Source: Rhexocercosporidium sp. MPI-PUGE-AT-0058
Taxonomy: Eukaryota > Ascomycota > Leotiomycetes > Helotiales
DNA length: 64,000 bases
Reading direction: 5' to 3'
Assembly (NCBI GenBank): GCA_020746875.1
Contig: JAGTJL010000018.1
Coordinates: 806,001-870,000 of the forward strand
Below the pieces are notes generated by a model. That model worked only from the letters and a program-made list of their open reading frames with translations, was not told the origin of the DNA and ran no database searches. Positions 1 to 12,256 of this stretch are shown one piece after another. The position numbers and the translations under genes are program-made. Position 1 is the stretch's first letter. Each line of letters opens with the position of its first letter.

Positions 1-266
1 ACGTAGACGATTTAATATTTACAGGACTAAATAATGATATTATAAAAGATATAGTAATTAAATTAACTAAAACAATAAAAATAGAATATATAAGTGAAAT
101 ACACTAATTCCTTGGCATGGAAATAAAATTAGATTATAATAACCAATTAGTGTATATAAATTAAAATAAATATTTAAATAAGTTATTAAATAAATTCAAT
201 AAAAGAGGTTCAAATCTTGTTACAACTCCTGTAGAAGTCGGAATTAGGCTTAATAAAGCATAGATA
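1..266 (+). pseudogene. Ty1/Copia reverse transcriptase fragment, left part
   Basis: Reading from base 3, the frame gives VDDLIFTG (the YVDD polymerase box of Copia reverse transcriptases), then FLGMEI, LVYIN and KYLNKLLNKF, the standard order of the RT C-terminal part. At least two in-frame stops interrupt it, so it is dead. The window edge cuts off the upstream RT, integrase and gag. The frame resumes at 2095 after a nested DNA transposon. Base composition is strongly AT-rich, consistent with RIP. Confidence 0.85.
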
Positions 267-268
267 TA

Positions 269-2092
269 AGTCCCCACCCCACCATTCCGATCGCCCCCCA
301 TTCCGCTTACCTCGCAATTTACTACTATTCGGAAAAAACACTTAATAACTTTACAACGCCTTTATTTATATATAATCTTTTTTAAAATCGGAATCTTTTA
401 TTAAATCTGAATTAATAGGTATAATTTCTTACTCTTTAGCTGCAATTTAAGCTCTTTAAATAGCTTAAATATCCGCAAACTTAAAATTTAGGCTAGTTTA
501 AACCTTTCGTTTTTTCCGTGGCCTTAATTAATTTAATTTAGCCTTTAATTACTATATCTTTATCTCTGCCTAACCAAAAGCGAAATCCTTTTAGTTTAAA
601 GCCTTTATAGCTTTTTTAAAAAGTAGTCGTCGCGTTAGAAAGTTATTATATATTAATTTAGTTAAAGTATTAATTTATAATCGGAATTCTTTGCTTGCTT
701 TTGGCGTAGACTATACAATTAATGATTCCTTTACTTCTTTAATAGCCTAAAAGTCTTTAAAAACACCATTTTCTAGCTTTTAATTATTATTTTTTAAAAA
801 TAATTAACTTATAAGTGGTTTTGCTATACTTACTAGCTATAACCCGGTAGCTCTTTAGCTAGATTTAATATTCATACCCGTTAGGCTCTCTTTCCGTGTT
901 TTATAATAATATATTAAGAAGTTACGCTTACTAATTAAAGTAAAATTAATCATTAATGCCAAAAGATTAAAGTATTTTTAATAAGCTGTTTTAAGAAAAG
1001 AGAAAATCGACAAATTTAACGGTTATAAAACGTACGACGTATATGTAAGTAAAAACAATAAAAATATTATATTTTAAGCACTTTTATATAAATTCCGTAG
1101 TCTTATAATTTCCATAGCCGTCTAAGACTAGTAATCGAGGTTTTTAATTACGTGGTTACGTCTAGAGAATAAAGACCTTTTCCAGTTATTCTAATGCGGT
1201 AGCATTATTTATTTATTTATTCTTTATTATTATAAACTTTTATTCCTTAAATAAGTTAATATCTATTGGAAATCACTGTTATTAGACTGATTTTCCCTTA
1301 TATATTATAAGTAGAGTAATTTTCTTGCCGGTTATAGAGATGCATTTAATAAAAGAGGTCTAATTCCGGGAACTAGGCTGTTTCCACTATATAAAACGTC
1401 GGTTTTTATGGCCAATAACTAAGTTATTAATTCTAAAGCCTTTTATAATTCCTGCCTCATTTATATTTTAACGATTTTTAAGTAAAATTTCCTTAATAGT
1501 TAGAATTTACATTTTTTAGAACCACGGCTTAATAACATCGAATGTTACGTTATTAACACGTATAGAATCAATGAAATATTGCTTCTTAATGCTTAAAATA
1601 GGATTCCGCTTAAAAACCCGCTATACCTATCGTTTTCTAAATAATATAAAGTCCCCTTAAAGTGCACAAAGTCGATTCCTAAAAAGCCGCACCTGCGCAT
1701 AAGTAACACTAAACCCCAATGTCTCTTAAGTCAAAACCCAGTGCGTAAGACGCTCTTTTAACATCGTAAGTAGCTTTTACAAGTGACTAGTAGCTTGTTA
1801 ATAGGTATTTATGCCATGAAATCGACCTTAAAGGATAGACTGTGGTATACCCCACTCTTTTGCAGCGCATCGCAAGGACTTGCCATTTTCAATTAATCGC
1901 ACGTAAAGCCAAAACCACGTCGTCTTCAGTATATTTCGACTTTATTGTCGTCTCAATTCAGATTCTAAAAATAAAGAAAATCAATAAGAGAATAAGAAAG
2001 TTATTAATTATTAAAAGTAAGTAAGTAAAAAAGCGGTGTGTTAAGCGAGGTGAATGGAATAGGGGGGCGATCGGAATGGTGGGGTGGGGACT
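269..2092 (-). mobile_element. Fot1/pogo-like DNA transposon nested in Copia
   Basis: The element is bounded by near-perfect terminal inverted repeats of about 46 bp. The left one begins AGTCCCCACCCCACCATTCC, and the right one is its reverse complement, ending in GGGGACT at 2092. A TA target duplication lies at 267-268 and 2093-2094, as expected for Tc1/mariner/pogo insertion. The minus strand carries a degraded transposase: a psq-type helix-turn-helix (ENGKSLRCAAKEWGIPQS) near 1.9 kb, then a centromere-protein-B-like region and a stretch resembling the DDE core (IDEAGI). Stops are frequent and nearly all of TAA/TAG type. The 1824-bp length matches complete Fot1-type elements and serves as a ruler for the split relative at 25427/57959. 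Confidence 0.9.
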
Positions 2093-2094
2093 TA

Positions 2095-2796
2095 GCTAAT
2101 AAAGAAGACTTATAATTATATTAATAACAAGTAGGTTCTTTAATATATTTAGCAATTAAAACTAGACCTGATATAGCATATGCGGTTAATAGATGCGCTA
2201 GATATATGTCTAACCCTGATTTAAGTCATTTCAGGGCGCTAAACCGTATTTGGAAATACTTAAATAAATACCTTGATTTAGGGACTTATTATAACTGTAA
2301 TAAAACGTTCCTAGAACTACTAGGCTATACAGATGCCGACTGGGGTGGAGATATTAGCTCCTGTAAAAGCACTAGCGGCTTTTTATTTTTAGTTAATAAC
2401 TGTATTATAAGTTGGCTTAATATACTTTAAAAAACAGTAGCTTTATTAAGCTGTGAAGCTAAATATATGGCTTTTAAAGAAGTAATAAAAGAAATATTAT
2501 ATTTACATAATTTAATAAATTATTTTAATAACTTTCTTTATAATAAAACAACACTTATACTAAAGCTATTAATAGATAGCGAATCGGTTTTAAAACTAGC
2601 TAATAACCCAGAATTTCATAAAAGAAGTAAACATATCGATATAAGCTATCACTTTATACGAAATGAAATAGCTAATAATAAATTAGACTTATTATACGTT
2701 AATATAACAGTTTAATTAGCCGATGGCTTTACAAAAGCTTTAGATAATAATAAACAATTAGCTTTTATAACTGCTTTAAACCTAAGAGTTGCTTAA
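2095..2796 (+). pseudogene. Ty1/Copia RNase H and pol C-terminus, right part
   Basis: This continues the Copia frame after the nested element. Visible blocks in order are IKTRPDIAYAVNRCARYMSN, GYTDADWGGD, STSGF, SCEAKYMAF, then DSESVLKLANNPEFHKRSKH and HIDISYHFIR. These are the canonical Copia RNase H signatures, and the tail ADGFTKAL ends at TAA 2794-2796. Three short open stretches are separated by single TAA stops, each explicable as CAA to TAA. It is not functional. Confidence 0.9.
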
Positions 2797-4903
2797 ATAT
2801 AAAAATAGAATAAATATATAAATAATAAAAAATATGTAAAAATATATAAAATAAATATATAAAATATATAAGTAAATAAAATACTAAAATATATGAGAAA
2901 TAAAAAATAAATATAAATAAGAATATAAGATAAGATATAAATAAGTGAATTATAATATATTTTACGGAGGGCTATAAGATTATATTAAGCCTCGGCTAAA
3001 CTCGCTTAATAATATAAGATTATATTAAGTATACCTTTCCATAACTTAACTACCTTTGCATAAAGCTCTGGCTTCGCATAAAGCCTCGGCTTCCGTGCTT
3101 TGAACCTCGGAAGCTTTAAGCTTCCGGTAAAGGTTATTTAGGGCTAAAACAGTGGTTTTATCAAGCCTTAAGCTTCTATGTTTTAAACCTCGGAAGCTCT
3201 GGTAATATAAAGCTAGTCTTAATACAAGGCTAGTTTCAATATAAAGCTAATAACCGATGCGAGAGCAAATAGCCGATGTGAGAGCTAAATAGCTTGGCGC
3301 CTAAAAGTAGTTATATAGACCTAGTTTCCCCCGAAGTAATAGAATCATCATTCACACCAAATCTCTTCTTTTCAAAATACAAATATATTATTTTAAATGC
3401 TTAAAAACGTCTTAAAAGTCTTTAATAAAAGCTTAAAAACGCGGTTTTTAAGCTTTATTTAATATTAAAATAATATACGTTTAAGTAATTCTAATAATAA
3501 AATAATTATAAAATCTTATATAGAAAAGCTTTAAAATATTTTTCGTATAAAAATAAAGTATTATATGCAAGTATTTAAGGTTTAAGAAAATAAAAACCAA
3601 TTTTTATTAAACTAAATACATCTTAAGATAAAGGAACCTAGTTTATATTTTTAAAGTTTTTAAACTTAATTTAAGTTTGAAAGATCTATATATACGTAAT
3701 ATATTATATAAATATGCTTTTAAAAAGGTAAAAAATTAATAATATATATTTCGGCTTATTTATTTTTAATATATATTATTATAAAGTCAATTTTAAAGGC
3801 TTTTTAAAAATTTAAATTATAAAATGTAATAATCTATCTTAGTAAGCATTATTTTAAGTTTATAAAATAAAATATCCTTTATTAAGATTTTAAATTCAGC
3901 TTAAAAAATTCAAGTAATATTATTTATTATAATATCCTTATATTTTCCTCCTAATATTTAAGTTTAAGTCATGAATAGCTTTTAAACTATTATAAATTAT
4001 ATATATCTTTATACTTTATATTTAAATTAAGTTTTGTAGTTAATATTCAAATAAATTTAAATAATCTAAAAACCCGAAAACTTAATCAAGTTTTATGCGA
4101 TAATAAAAGTCTATTTTTAGAAATATTAAGCTTTAATATTAAATACTTAAAAACTAGATTATTTATAATTCAAAAAGTAAGTTTATAGCTCTTAATATGC
4201 AAAAGTTATCGCCGTTTAAAAACGTGCGATTTTGGTGGCAAGGTGGGATTTATAACAGGGGTGGGATTTTAAGCGGGAAACCGGTTATCTTCTGGCCGCA
4301 GCCTTCTTATTGGATCATTTGCCGCAGCCAGCGGTAGCATCTACCAGTTAGGTTGACCAATACTGTGAGATGCGTCTGAGGAGTCCGTATATGTAGTGGG
4401 AGGCCGATTTGTGGTTTAAGAGAATAGGATCGAGAGATTCAGTGAGAATCGTCAAAGAGAATCCCACATACGGCTGGAGAGAAAGTCGAGAGATTATGGA
4501 TCTAACCTAAAACGTTTAGCCTTCTGTCTAAAATTAGATCAAGAAATGTGGCTTGTGGCTGTGTAACCGCTCCCACGTCGACCGAGTAGTTCGACGTCTT
4601 AGCTGCATCAGTGGTGTTTAGGTAGTATCCATCTAGATATTGAGGGCCCGACCACTTCTACCGACATTTTTTTAGCAGCGAATTCATACCCTGAAGCGTG
4701 ACGCCTTTAGTTTGGTCCTCCTCTAGGCCCGGAAAACGAGTTTGTTAATGAAACTTCATGAGTTGACAGACTTGATGCAGGACGCTATAGCACTGTGTTT
4801 TATGTATTTGATTGAAGAAGAAAAGGGTAGTTGAATGTATCGCTTGACAGATTACTCGCCCCACAGTGACCACTTCGCTTTAAAGTGACCACCTCGCTCA
4901 ACT
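2797..4903. other. AT-rich relic DNA; probable Copia 3' LTR
   Basis: I see no gene here. About 2960-3360 is less AT-rich than its surroundings and contains a repeated ATAAGATTATATTAAG (near 2975 and 3018) and repeated CTCGGAAGCT motifs. It follows directly after the Copia pol stop, so it is probably the 3' LTR region, but no LTR partner is in the window to prove it. From 3360 to 4200 is featureless AT-rich, TpA-rich sequence, and 4200-4900 is mixed-composition DNA without a recognisable frame. Confidence 0.4.
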
Positions 4904-5175
4904 CATGTGCTTCTAGTCTAGTTGTACTTCTGATTTAATTATACTTCTGATTTAATTGTGCTTCTAGACTATTTGTGCTTCTAGTCTAGTTGTGCTTCTA
5001 GTCTAGTTGTGCTTCTAGTCTAGTTGTGCTTCTAGTCTAGTTGTGCTTCTAGTCTAGTTGTGCTTCTGATTTAATTGTGCTTTTGACGTGATTGTGCCTC
5101 CAATCTAATTGTGCTTCTAATCTAGTTATACTTTTATTTCTGTTGTACTTTTAGTTTAATAGTACTTCTACTTTA
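4904..5175. repeat. 17-bp minisatellite, 16 units
   Basis: The stretch resolves into exactly sixteen 17-bp units with consensus TTGTGCTTCTAGTCTAG, allowing rotation. The central units are near identical and the outer ones drift (for example GTTGTACTTCTGATTTA and ATAGTACTTCTACTTTA). It is flanked on the left by two copies of a GTGACCACYTCGCT motif. No coding frame runs through it. Confidence 0.9.
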
Positions 5176-5846
5176 ATTTCACCTCCTTATGGCCTTGGTA
5201 TTTTATGTCGTAGATATGATATAGATTATATTATTTGCATATTTTAGATTTTATATTATTTAAAGGCTACGGATATAATAACTAGCAATAGAAAACCCTG
5301 AACATATTCTGTTATTATAACTAGCTATAGAGGCAGAGTCTAGACAGTGAGGTTTTTTAGAGGGTTACTATTACCACCTCGCTTGAAGTTTATCCCTATA
5401 CTGGATCGTTACCTTACTACCTCGCTTAGCTTTGTTTTGAACGATAGTCGTAGAACCACACCGCCCGCTCACAGGGACGCGGGGAATACCACCAACCTTC
5501 ATTGTCCAGTAGAGATAAAAATCGCCCTCTACTTACTATAATTTCCGTACTAAACTGCCTGAGAGCTCGAATCTTGAAGAAAGTACCGCCTCTTAGCTCA
5601 ATCGGACCCTCTTCTTGCCCCGGCTCCCCTCGCTCGACTCAATTTTATGCTCAACCCCTGCCTCCGTCGAAATAGTCTCTAGTATCAGGGCTTATCGCAA
5701 TCACTTTCGCTTAGAGGATAGTAGATCCTAGCTGCAAGAGTAGGTTCAGCACTGCTTCTTGGAGTTTGTTGACATCCAGCCTGCTAGGGGCTTTGGCGAG
5801 CCGAGACGCTAAGCTGTTTGTGGTCTCTACTATGATTCTGCCATCT
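5176..5846. other. Intergenic, no gene recognised
   Basis: This is a mixed AT/GC stretch. The motif ACYACCTCGCTT recurs (near 5375 and 5413) and resembles the motifs just left of the minisatellite, suggesting a shared degraded repeat. A 64-codon open frame at 5347-5541 has no recognisable domain and is not supported as a gene. Confidence 0.4.
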
Positions 5847-7294
5847 GGTCCACCAGGGGGTTTAGGATATCGTGGGATTAAGCGAGAACAGCAAAAATAG
5901 GCTTAGATGCGACAATTTCAAGCTTTTATTACCACAACTTACTCTTAATAGGTCTCCCACTATATTTAACTAGGTCTCTACATCGTTGAGGCATCTCGGC
6001 AATACGCGCACGAATCTTATCTATCGTAATCTTGTCCTATTCTTCCTGTAAAGCTCGCTTTAACTCATTCAAATCCTTCCATACCTTATAACGTATTCTG
6101 ATCTTAATAATATTCCAATAAGCCTCGATTGGGTTCAAATCAGGTGATTGTGCAGAATGAATAATACAAGGTATATTGTGGTCCGATTTGTATTGCCTTG
6201 CAAGGTTGTTTTTGTCTCCTCGAGTTCCGTGAGAGCTATCGTTATCTTCTTAAAGAATCTAAGGTGACAAAGGGTCTCGAGCTCTTACAGAATCAAGGGC
6301 TTGCTTATAAACAGGAAGTAAACGATCGACGTAGTATTTCTGGGTCATTAAATTACCTTTGGGTTTGACTTCGACAGGATAAGGTTTCGACGCTTCCCAT
6401 TCGAGTATACGAGCCTCCTATTGCTCTGGAGATTCGTTCTTTCGGGCTCGAGGCTTTCGAGGGCGTGGAGGCTGAATAACCTTTTCCTCTTCGTCGTGGT
6501 AGAACTCGAGCTTCTCGCATTTCGCATGCCAGTTCACCCACCCCGCTATATGCAACTTGTTTCCGACTCGTTTTGGCTTCTCTTGGATATTCTCTGGGTT
6601 TTCGCGTGTCCCTTTCTCTCGAAGAACATATCCTGTACCTATTGAAGAAGGGTCGACATGTGCTTCGTCTGTAAAGAAGATATATTGCTAATACGACTCA
6701 ATAGTCTCGTTTCGGTTCGTTTTACCGTATTCGACGCGTTTGCTCTTGTTTGCCTTGGAAATTTCCTTCTTAACAAAGGCTTGTTTATAGCGCCGACCCT
6801 TCCTTGATCGTTTCTGAAGTTGTTGAGTAAGAGCTTGCGGTTTGACTAGAATATCGAAGTGTGCGATCTAGACCTCGTATAGCTCATGTCGAACCGGGTT
6901 TGAGGGCGAGAGAAGTAGTCGAATATGCTCGTCCGTTACTTGAGACTTTCTCCCAAGCTTGATAGACCTCTTGCGCTTCTGCCGAACAGCAGGAGACCCA
7001 ATTTCTTCGCGTTCTTGGAGCCATCGATACGCTGTGCTTCGAGAGGTCCCAGAATCGACTGCAATATCCCCAACGTCCTTCACAGCCGAATCTCGGGCGT
7101 ACGCGTCGAAAAAACGCTGTTTCGCGGGCGTATCATATGGTTTAAGGTCTTTTTTCCAAGCCGGAGGCTTTCTTTTGACACTGCTACGTAGAACTCGACC
7201 CATAGTTGAGGTTTGTAAAGGTAGTGGGGGAAGACGCGTTGTTTTGATCGACAGAAATTAGCGTCCCACGAGATCCTAAACCCCCTGGTGGTCC
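5847..7294 (-). mobile_element. Tc1/mariner-type DNA transposon
   Basis: Inverted ends face each other: GGTCCACCAGGGGGTTTAGG at 5847 and its near-perfect complement ending at 7294, with matching bases for about 30 bp. A clean TA duplication outside these ends is not evident, so the outer limits may be off by a few bases. The single transposase frame lies between them on the minus strand. Composition is close to normal, so the copy is much younger or less RIPed than the pogo and Gypsy relics. Confidence 0.8.
5929..7203 (-). pseudogene. DDE transposase with three in-frame stops
   Basis: The frame has 425 codons from ATG 7203 to TAA 5929-5931, with no frameshift. The N-terminus carries a helix-turn-helix (SGTSRSTAYRWLQ). 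The catalytic blocks FFTDEAHVDP, LQEDNDSSHG and SPDLNPIEAYWN supply the Asp-Asp-Glu triad of the DDE_3/Tc1-mariner superfamily. The only lesions are TAG codons at 6868-6870, 6688-6690 and 6418-6420, and each is one C-to-T change from CAG, in CpA context. The protein is therefore inactive as encoded, but the terminal repeats appear intact, so an active relative could still mobilise it. Confidence 0.88.
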
Positions 7295-8633
7295 GACCGC
7301 CAAGTCACCTGATAGTTCGCCAAGATCATCGCCACACGACAGCAACAAGCATCACGCGCCATCTCACCCAGCATAGCCGGGATGCGCCACCAGACTTTGC
7401 TCAGTCTCATGTTACTTAGTATGCCTAATCTAGGCAGATCATGTAGTCTAGGTAGGGTGATCATCACAGACTAAGACGGCTATGGCATGGCACCATCTCA
7501 GCCTTGCTCTTGGGTCTGACCATGAGTCTGCCTCTTATGAGTATAAATGTATTTGAGTGACCATTGATTGGACTCAGGATTTCAATCATCATTCATCTCA
7601 TCATCAAATATATTCAACCAAAATCGGATAGCAAAAGCTGCCCAACACCATCACAATCAAACACATCCAACCTCCACTCTCCAGGAAAATCGCTTAATGA
7701 TGTGTGGTCTATTTTCTGCCATTTGGTTTGAAACATACGAGCTTTGGTACGCACTGGAGAAAGCCAATTCGCCTTCTCTCATGATTTTTATGGTTTTCTT
7801 GACATGTCTTATCCTCTTTTCAAGAGAGAAAGCCTTTGTTAACTCCCCATTGCGGATAGGGATGCGTTCCTCGTAAAAGTCGGAGGTATCATGATGAAGA
7901 TTGGCCTCTAAACTGTGATCATCTCACAATGAGTTGCTGAGAGCCACCAGGAGCATAATATCTTCTTCTCGAATTCCATCTTGTTTTCCGAGGTATCCCA
8001 TTTTACGAACCATGATTATTTCGTGGGAAATCTTCAGTCGGTCTACGAAACGCTTGGATTTCTTCTGAGCTACAGATGTCCAGAATGGGTCCAGAAGAGC
8101 CTCGACACATGAATGAGGTCGCGGTACGATAGAAAGGAACACATGGATGTGGATATTTAAAGTGCTTCATTTTTGAAGGTTTCACTGGGATATGAGTTTT
8201 GGCACTGGTATAGTTTAGGCAAACAGCGGGGTATTTCAGCTACTCGCAGAGGTTGTGGGGAGTATGACGTGTTCGTGGGACGCGATCATGCACACACATA
8301 ACTTAAGACGCCCAGTACAGGCGATAACACCTGACATTTTCGACATCAAGCACTCACGAAATACTGCTAGACATTTGCTTGCAATATTTTGAGGCTGCAA
8401 CGCGACATGTGACTTACTTGCGGTCGGGAGTACAATTCCCTGCACATGCAAAGATGCTGTAGATGACTGAAGTGCATTCAAAGAATCGCAGTCATTTCAT
8501 TTCTCGAAATTATTTCTCACAAAGTCATAAATCCGAAAACTATGATTCTTCGTCCCCCAGGCGGTCCTCAATACATTGCGACGAATCTATCAAAATCTGC
8601 TTCAGACAGACTTCTGGCTACGACTTTGCTTCA
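7295..8633. other. Intergenic, no gene supported
   Basis: Composition is normal. Several open frames of 60-102 codons occur on both strands (for example 7568-7876 plus and 7924-8142 minus), but none shows a recognisable domain, signal peptide or consistent splice pattern. The right end is the 3' flank of the sugar transporter. Confidence 0.4.
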
Positions 8634-10756
8634 TCAATCCAATTTCTTGTTTTTGGTCGTAGTCGCTGGTACAGTATTCACGTGAGGTGTTTCCGGTTGC
8701 ACAACGTCAGCCATCTCAATCGGGGCAGGACGATCAGACGGTGCCTCGCGTCCTTCATACGCTGTCCATAACCAGTCATTAGCATGTGTTCATACATAGC
8801 GATACCTTGCCGTTACTTACCAACGTCAAACTCCTGGTTTTGAATGGTTTTCTCAGTTGCCATCATCTGCTGGTTCTGAACTTCTTGGCCCTCGTAGACT
8901 AAAATCTCGTCAGCAACTCCATGTTTGACATAGACCATGATACTTACTGAATGACAGTTCTTCCAAAGTGCGGTTATACGTCTCAGGAAACAAAAAGTAG
9001 ACCACGAATGCCTCGAACAGGACCCACACGACGAAAACGATGAGGTACTTCCAGGTGATCGCCTCCAGGCCGATGGGATTGACGAATGTGGAGAAGAAAT
9101 TGGCTCCTCTGCCCCAAAACTGAAAAAATGCGAGACCACGAGTACGTTCCGCATAGGGGAAGATCTCGACCAGGTAAGCTAGTGCCAATTAGTATCACTT
9201 CTTCAAACGTAGAGAGGCTATACTTACTGTACGTCAACGAGTTGTAGCCAACATTGTACATGGGCGAGTAGGCGAATATGAAGAATATTGCCATCCTACC
9301 AGCAATCTTGTTTACGGCACCTCCTTCGAGATAAACTCCCATGCAAACGCACCACCCGGTATAGCAGGCGAACATACCAAGGGTACAGACCAAGAACATC
9401 CTTCGACGAGGAAATCTAGTTACGACGAGGGCGATGGATGTTGCATTCACAAGACCCCAAGCTGTGTACCCGACGTTGATGATCTGTTTAGTGTGTGAAT
9501 TCTTGATGCCGAGCAGGTCAATTACCCTAAGGAAATAGTATCTGAAGCAGTCAGCTTTCATCCCGTATCTCGTCCTGTCCAAGAGAAACATGCTCAGACA
9601 GGACCCAGCTAGAATTCGCTTACGAGATCAATGTATTTCCACTCCACTGGGTGAAGAAGCCTATCGCCATGGCCAAAAGTGCGCGTCTCCTCATTCCAGC
9701 GGTGCGGAACAGGTCAAGGTAACTCTGCTTCGAGGCGTCCATTTCCATCTTGATCGTTGTTTCGATCTGGGCCATTTCTGCTTTGACAAATAGGCTGTTC
9801 TCATCGCCTTCTGAGTGATAGTGGGCTAGGATCTTGAAAGCTTCCTCCCGACGGTCTTTACTAACGAGATAGCGGGGGCTTTCAGGCAAAAAGAACACGA
9901 GTAGCAATTGCACCATTGAAGGCACTAGTTGAAGGTATGATGGAATCCGCCATGCCAAGTCACTAGATTTCCCGTTCGCTCCCTTCATGAGAGCGGTTTT
10001 CATGGTGATTCCAGCAGCTGTAAGAGACCCGATAAAGTATGATGCGTTGAAAAGCGCCGTCATAAATGGGCGTTCCTTTGGGTAAGCCAACTCTCCCAGC
10101 ATGGCTGAGCCAGAAATGATACAGAATGGAATACCGAAACCAAGGATCATCCGAGCAACGATGTACATTGGTACTGAAATGTGTCAAAAAGCCGTCTTTG
10201 AATTAGGATTCGGAGAGATAACAGGCCATTGAACTTACGATTTTGGGAAGCCCCTTGCAAAATAGCTCCGAAGATTGAGACGGCTGAGCCGAAGAAAATT
10301 GACCATCGACGTCCGAACCTTTGATTGAACATAGGCACGAAGGGAAGAGAACAAATGGCGCCAAGAGCGTAGCAGGCTCCAATTATACCGGTCAAGGATG
10401 AATCGAAACACACTTCGGACATCTTCCCTTTCACCAGCTTCATCTGGCAGTCTCCAAAATCTTCAAACTCAAGAATCAGCATCTCTCTTGGTAATGAGAT
10501 CCACAAAAAGATATCCTTTGATCAAGAAACGAAAGGGGCTATGGCGGGAAATGGCAGGATTACAGTGACTCCATGAGCTTACACCCTGCAAGCTGTTAAT
10601 GAGTTGCGAGTCAAATCCTGATGTGATCTCAATTCCCATACATGTCGGGAAGAGAAGAAAATAGAGGTTTCGGAGGTTCTGTTTCTTGTACCAAGAAACC
10701 TTGTCGGCGTCGACAAGGCGAGTGAGGACTGGATCAGCCTCGGTAGCGACGACCAT
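8634..10756 (-). CDS. MFS sugar transporter, seven exons, 559 aa
   Basis: This is a twelve-helix plasma-membrane sugar porter of the major facilitator superfamily, of the fungal hexose/lactose-permease type, expected to import sugars by proton symport. Exons on the minus strand are 10756-10583, 10443-10239, 10173-9624, 9541-9228, 9178-8948, 8898-8821 and 8761-8634. They sum to 560 codons in one frame. Introns are 49-139 nt with GTAAG-type donors. The first acceptor (10444) is the least certain. Motifs seen are GFDSQLINSLQG in helix 1, NQRFGRRWS in the helix 2-3 loop, PESPRYL after helix 6, YLVEIFPYAERT and FPETYNRTLEEL at the end of helix 12. The last intron (8762-8820) lies just before an apparent stop; splicing it adds a 42-residue polar tail. 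All blocks look intact. Confidence 0.85.
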
Positions 10757-12256
10757 CTTGACGACACAAATTGACTTAGTCGATATGAGACAACAGTTTC
10801 AGGAGATGTATAAAGCAAGTCTAAATGACTATACAGTGAAGTTCTCCATATTCACGAAGGAACCCAAACCTTAAATATAGCCACCTCCGCGTCCAAGACC
10901 CAGATTGGTGACTAACATTTGTTTTCCCATCTATGAGAAATTTGCGGGGTATCGTATGGCAATCAGGCTGTTACGCACCTGGATCCTTCACAAGGCTACT
11001 CTAATTCCCGAAGAAGACATATGAAGCCTCGAAACGTTCGTCAACGTGGCTGGGGGAATGTCTAATTGGGTAGGGACTAGTGTGTTGATTCGGGTGCTTA
11101 GGCTAAATTAATTCCGTTCGGTGAAACGGGGAAGTTTTTATTGTTTGCGACTTGGCGAATGTCGAATGGCGAATGGAGACGGTCATGGGAAGCGTGTTCT
11201 GGCCTTAGATCAACTTTCTCTTTAATCCCAGAAATGCGGCATACTCCATTGGGAAATACGCGACGAGCTTTGGACTACAAGTTCGCCATAGTGGCTTTGG
11301 CTGTTCTCGAGATGAGAAAACCTACCTATAATAATACCAAGCGATACATCCAGACCGGAAACCTGCCAATACTGCATTAATATCTCGTTCTCCCATCAAA
11401 ATCTTTCCAAGGCGTCTCAGAAAATTTCAAATCATTCTCTACATCACAGTCATGTTTTCGATCGACAACAGTTTACGACTTTTACATGGCCGCGGTATTC
11501 TACTTGCTCGCAACCACAATCACGGCCATCAGTTGCTCATCTTGTCTCGCCGGATAAACTCGTATTTGCGTCTTCAGAACGAGCTGTCGACGTGCCGCAC
11601 AGCTCGCCTCTCTCTCCTCATAATTTCGGCCCGGTGCACTCTCACGAGTTTGCGAATCGAAGCTCTTGAACTTAGAGCCAATGGGTGCTAATATTCAGTC
11701 ACTTGGTAGCCTCACCGACTCCTCATCCTGACGGACAAAAGGGATCGGGTCATCTTTTTGTGTTACACAGACGGATTCATATGCTTCTGGAAACATCTTC
11801 AGCCCTATTTGCTTCTGAGACCCTTGCAAATGATTAATTTAGACTCGGAATACGGGTCTGTATATTTTTGTTGCACGTCGTGTAATGCAGATCGCCGACG
11901 ATGAGGCACTCAACCGATTGTCTCGGATATTCTGCGCATCTCAGTCCTTTCTGTGGAATTTGTGATACGATGGCAAGATCCCGCTCTATGTGGAGTGGTC
12001 AAAGAATTCCTCCTCCCCAGGACCAACAGACCCTAGGACCCTCATGGGCAGATAACCCCCGACAAAGTGGTTCTTGTGCCGCACGATATCGAGTTACACG
12101 ACAGTTTATGCAGTCAGCACACGGGTTAGGCTTGGGGTTGTGGGACTAGTGGAATTTGCAGTTTTCCAGAAACCGCAGCTGCAAACGGGGTAATGTCGCA
12201 GGGCCCCTCTGGCTCTCCTGTAAGAATATTTGATTTTGATCAAAATCCTTGTACCT
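10757..12256. other. Intergenic, possible relic of a secreted protein
   Basis: No supported gene. Around 11484 an ATG opens a short hydrophobic leader (MAAVFYLLATTITAIS) that runs into a TAA after 23 codons. The same frame downstream has scattered stops up to about 12.2 kb, which may be a decayed secreted-protein gene of no recognisable family. The left part is the upstream region of the sugar transporter. Confidence 0.3.

Noticed and set aside
4904..5175. CRISPR array
   Set aside because: Units are directly adjacent 17-mers without spacers, in a eukaryotic sequence.
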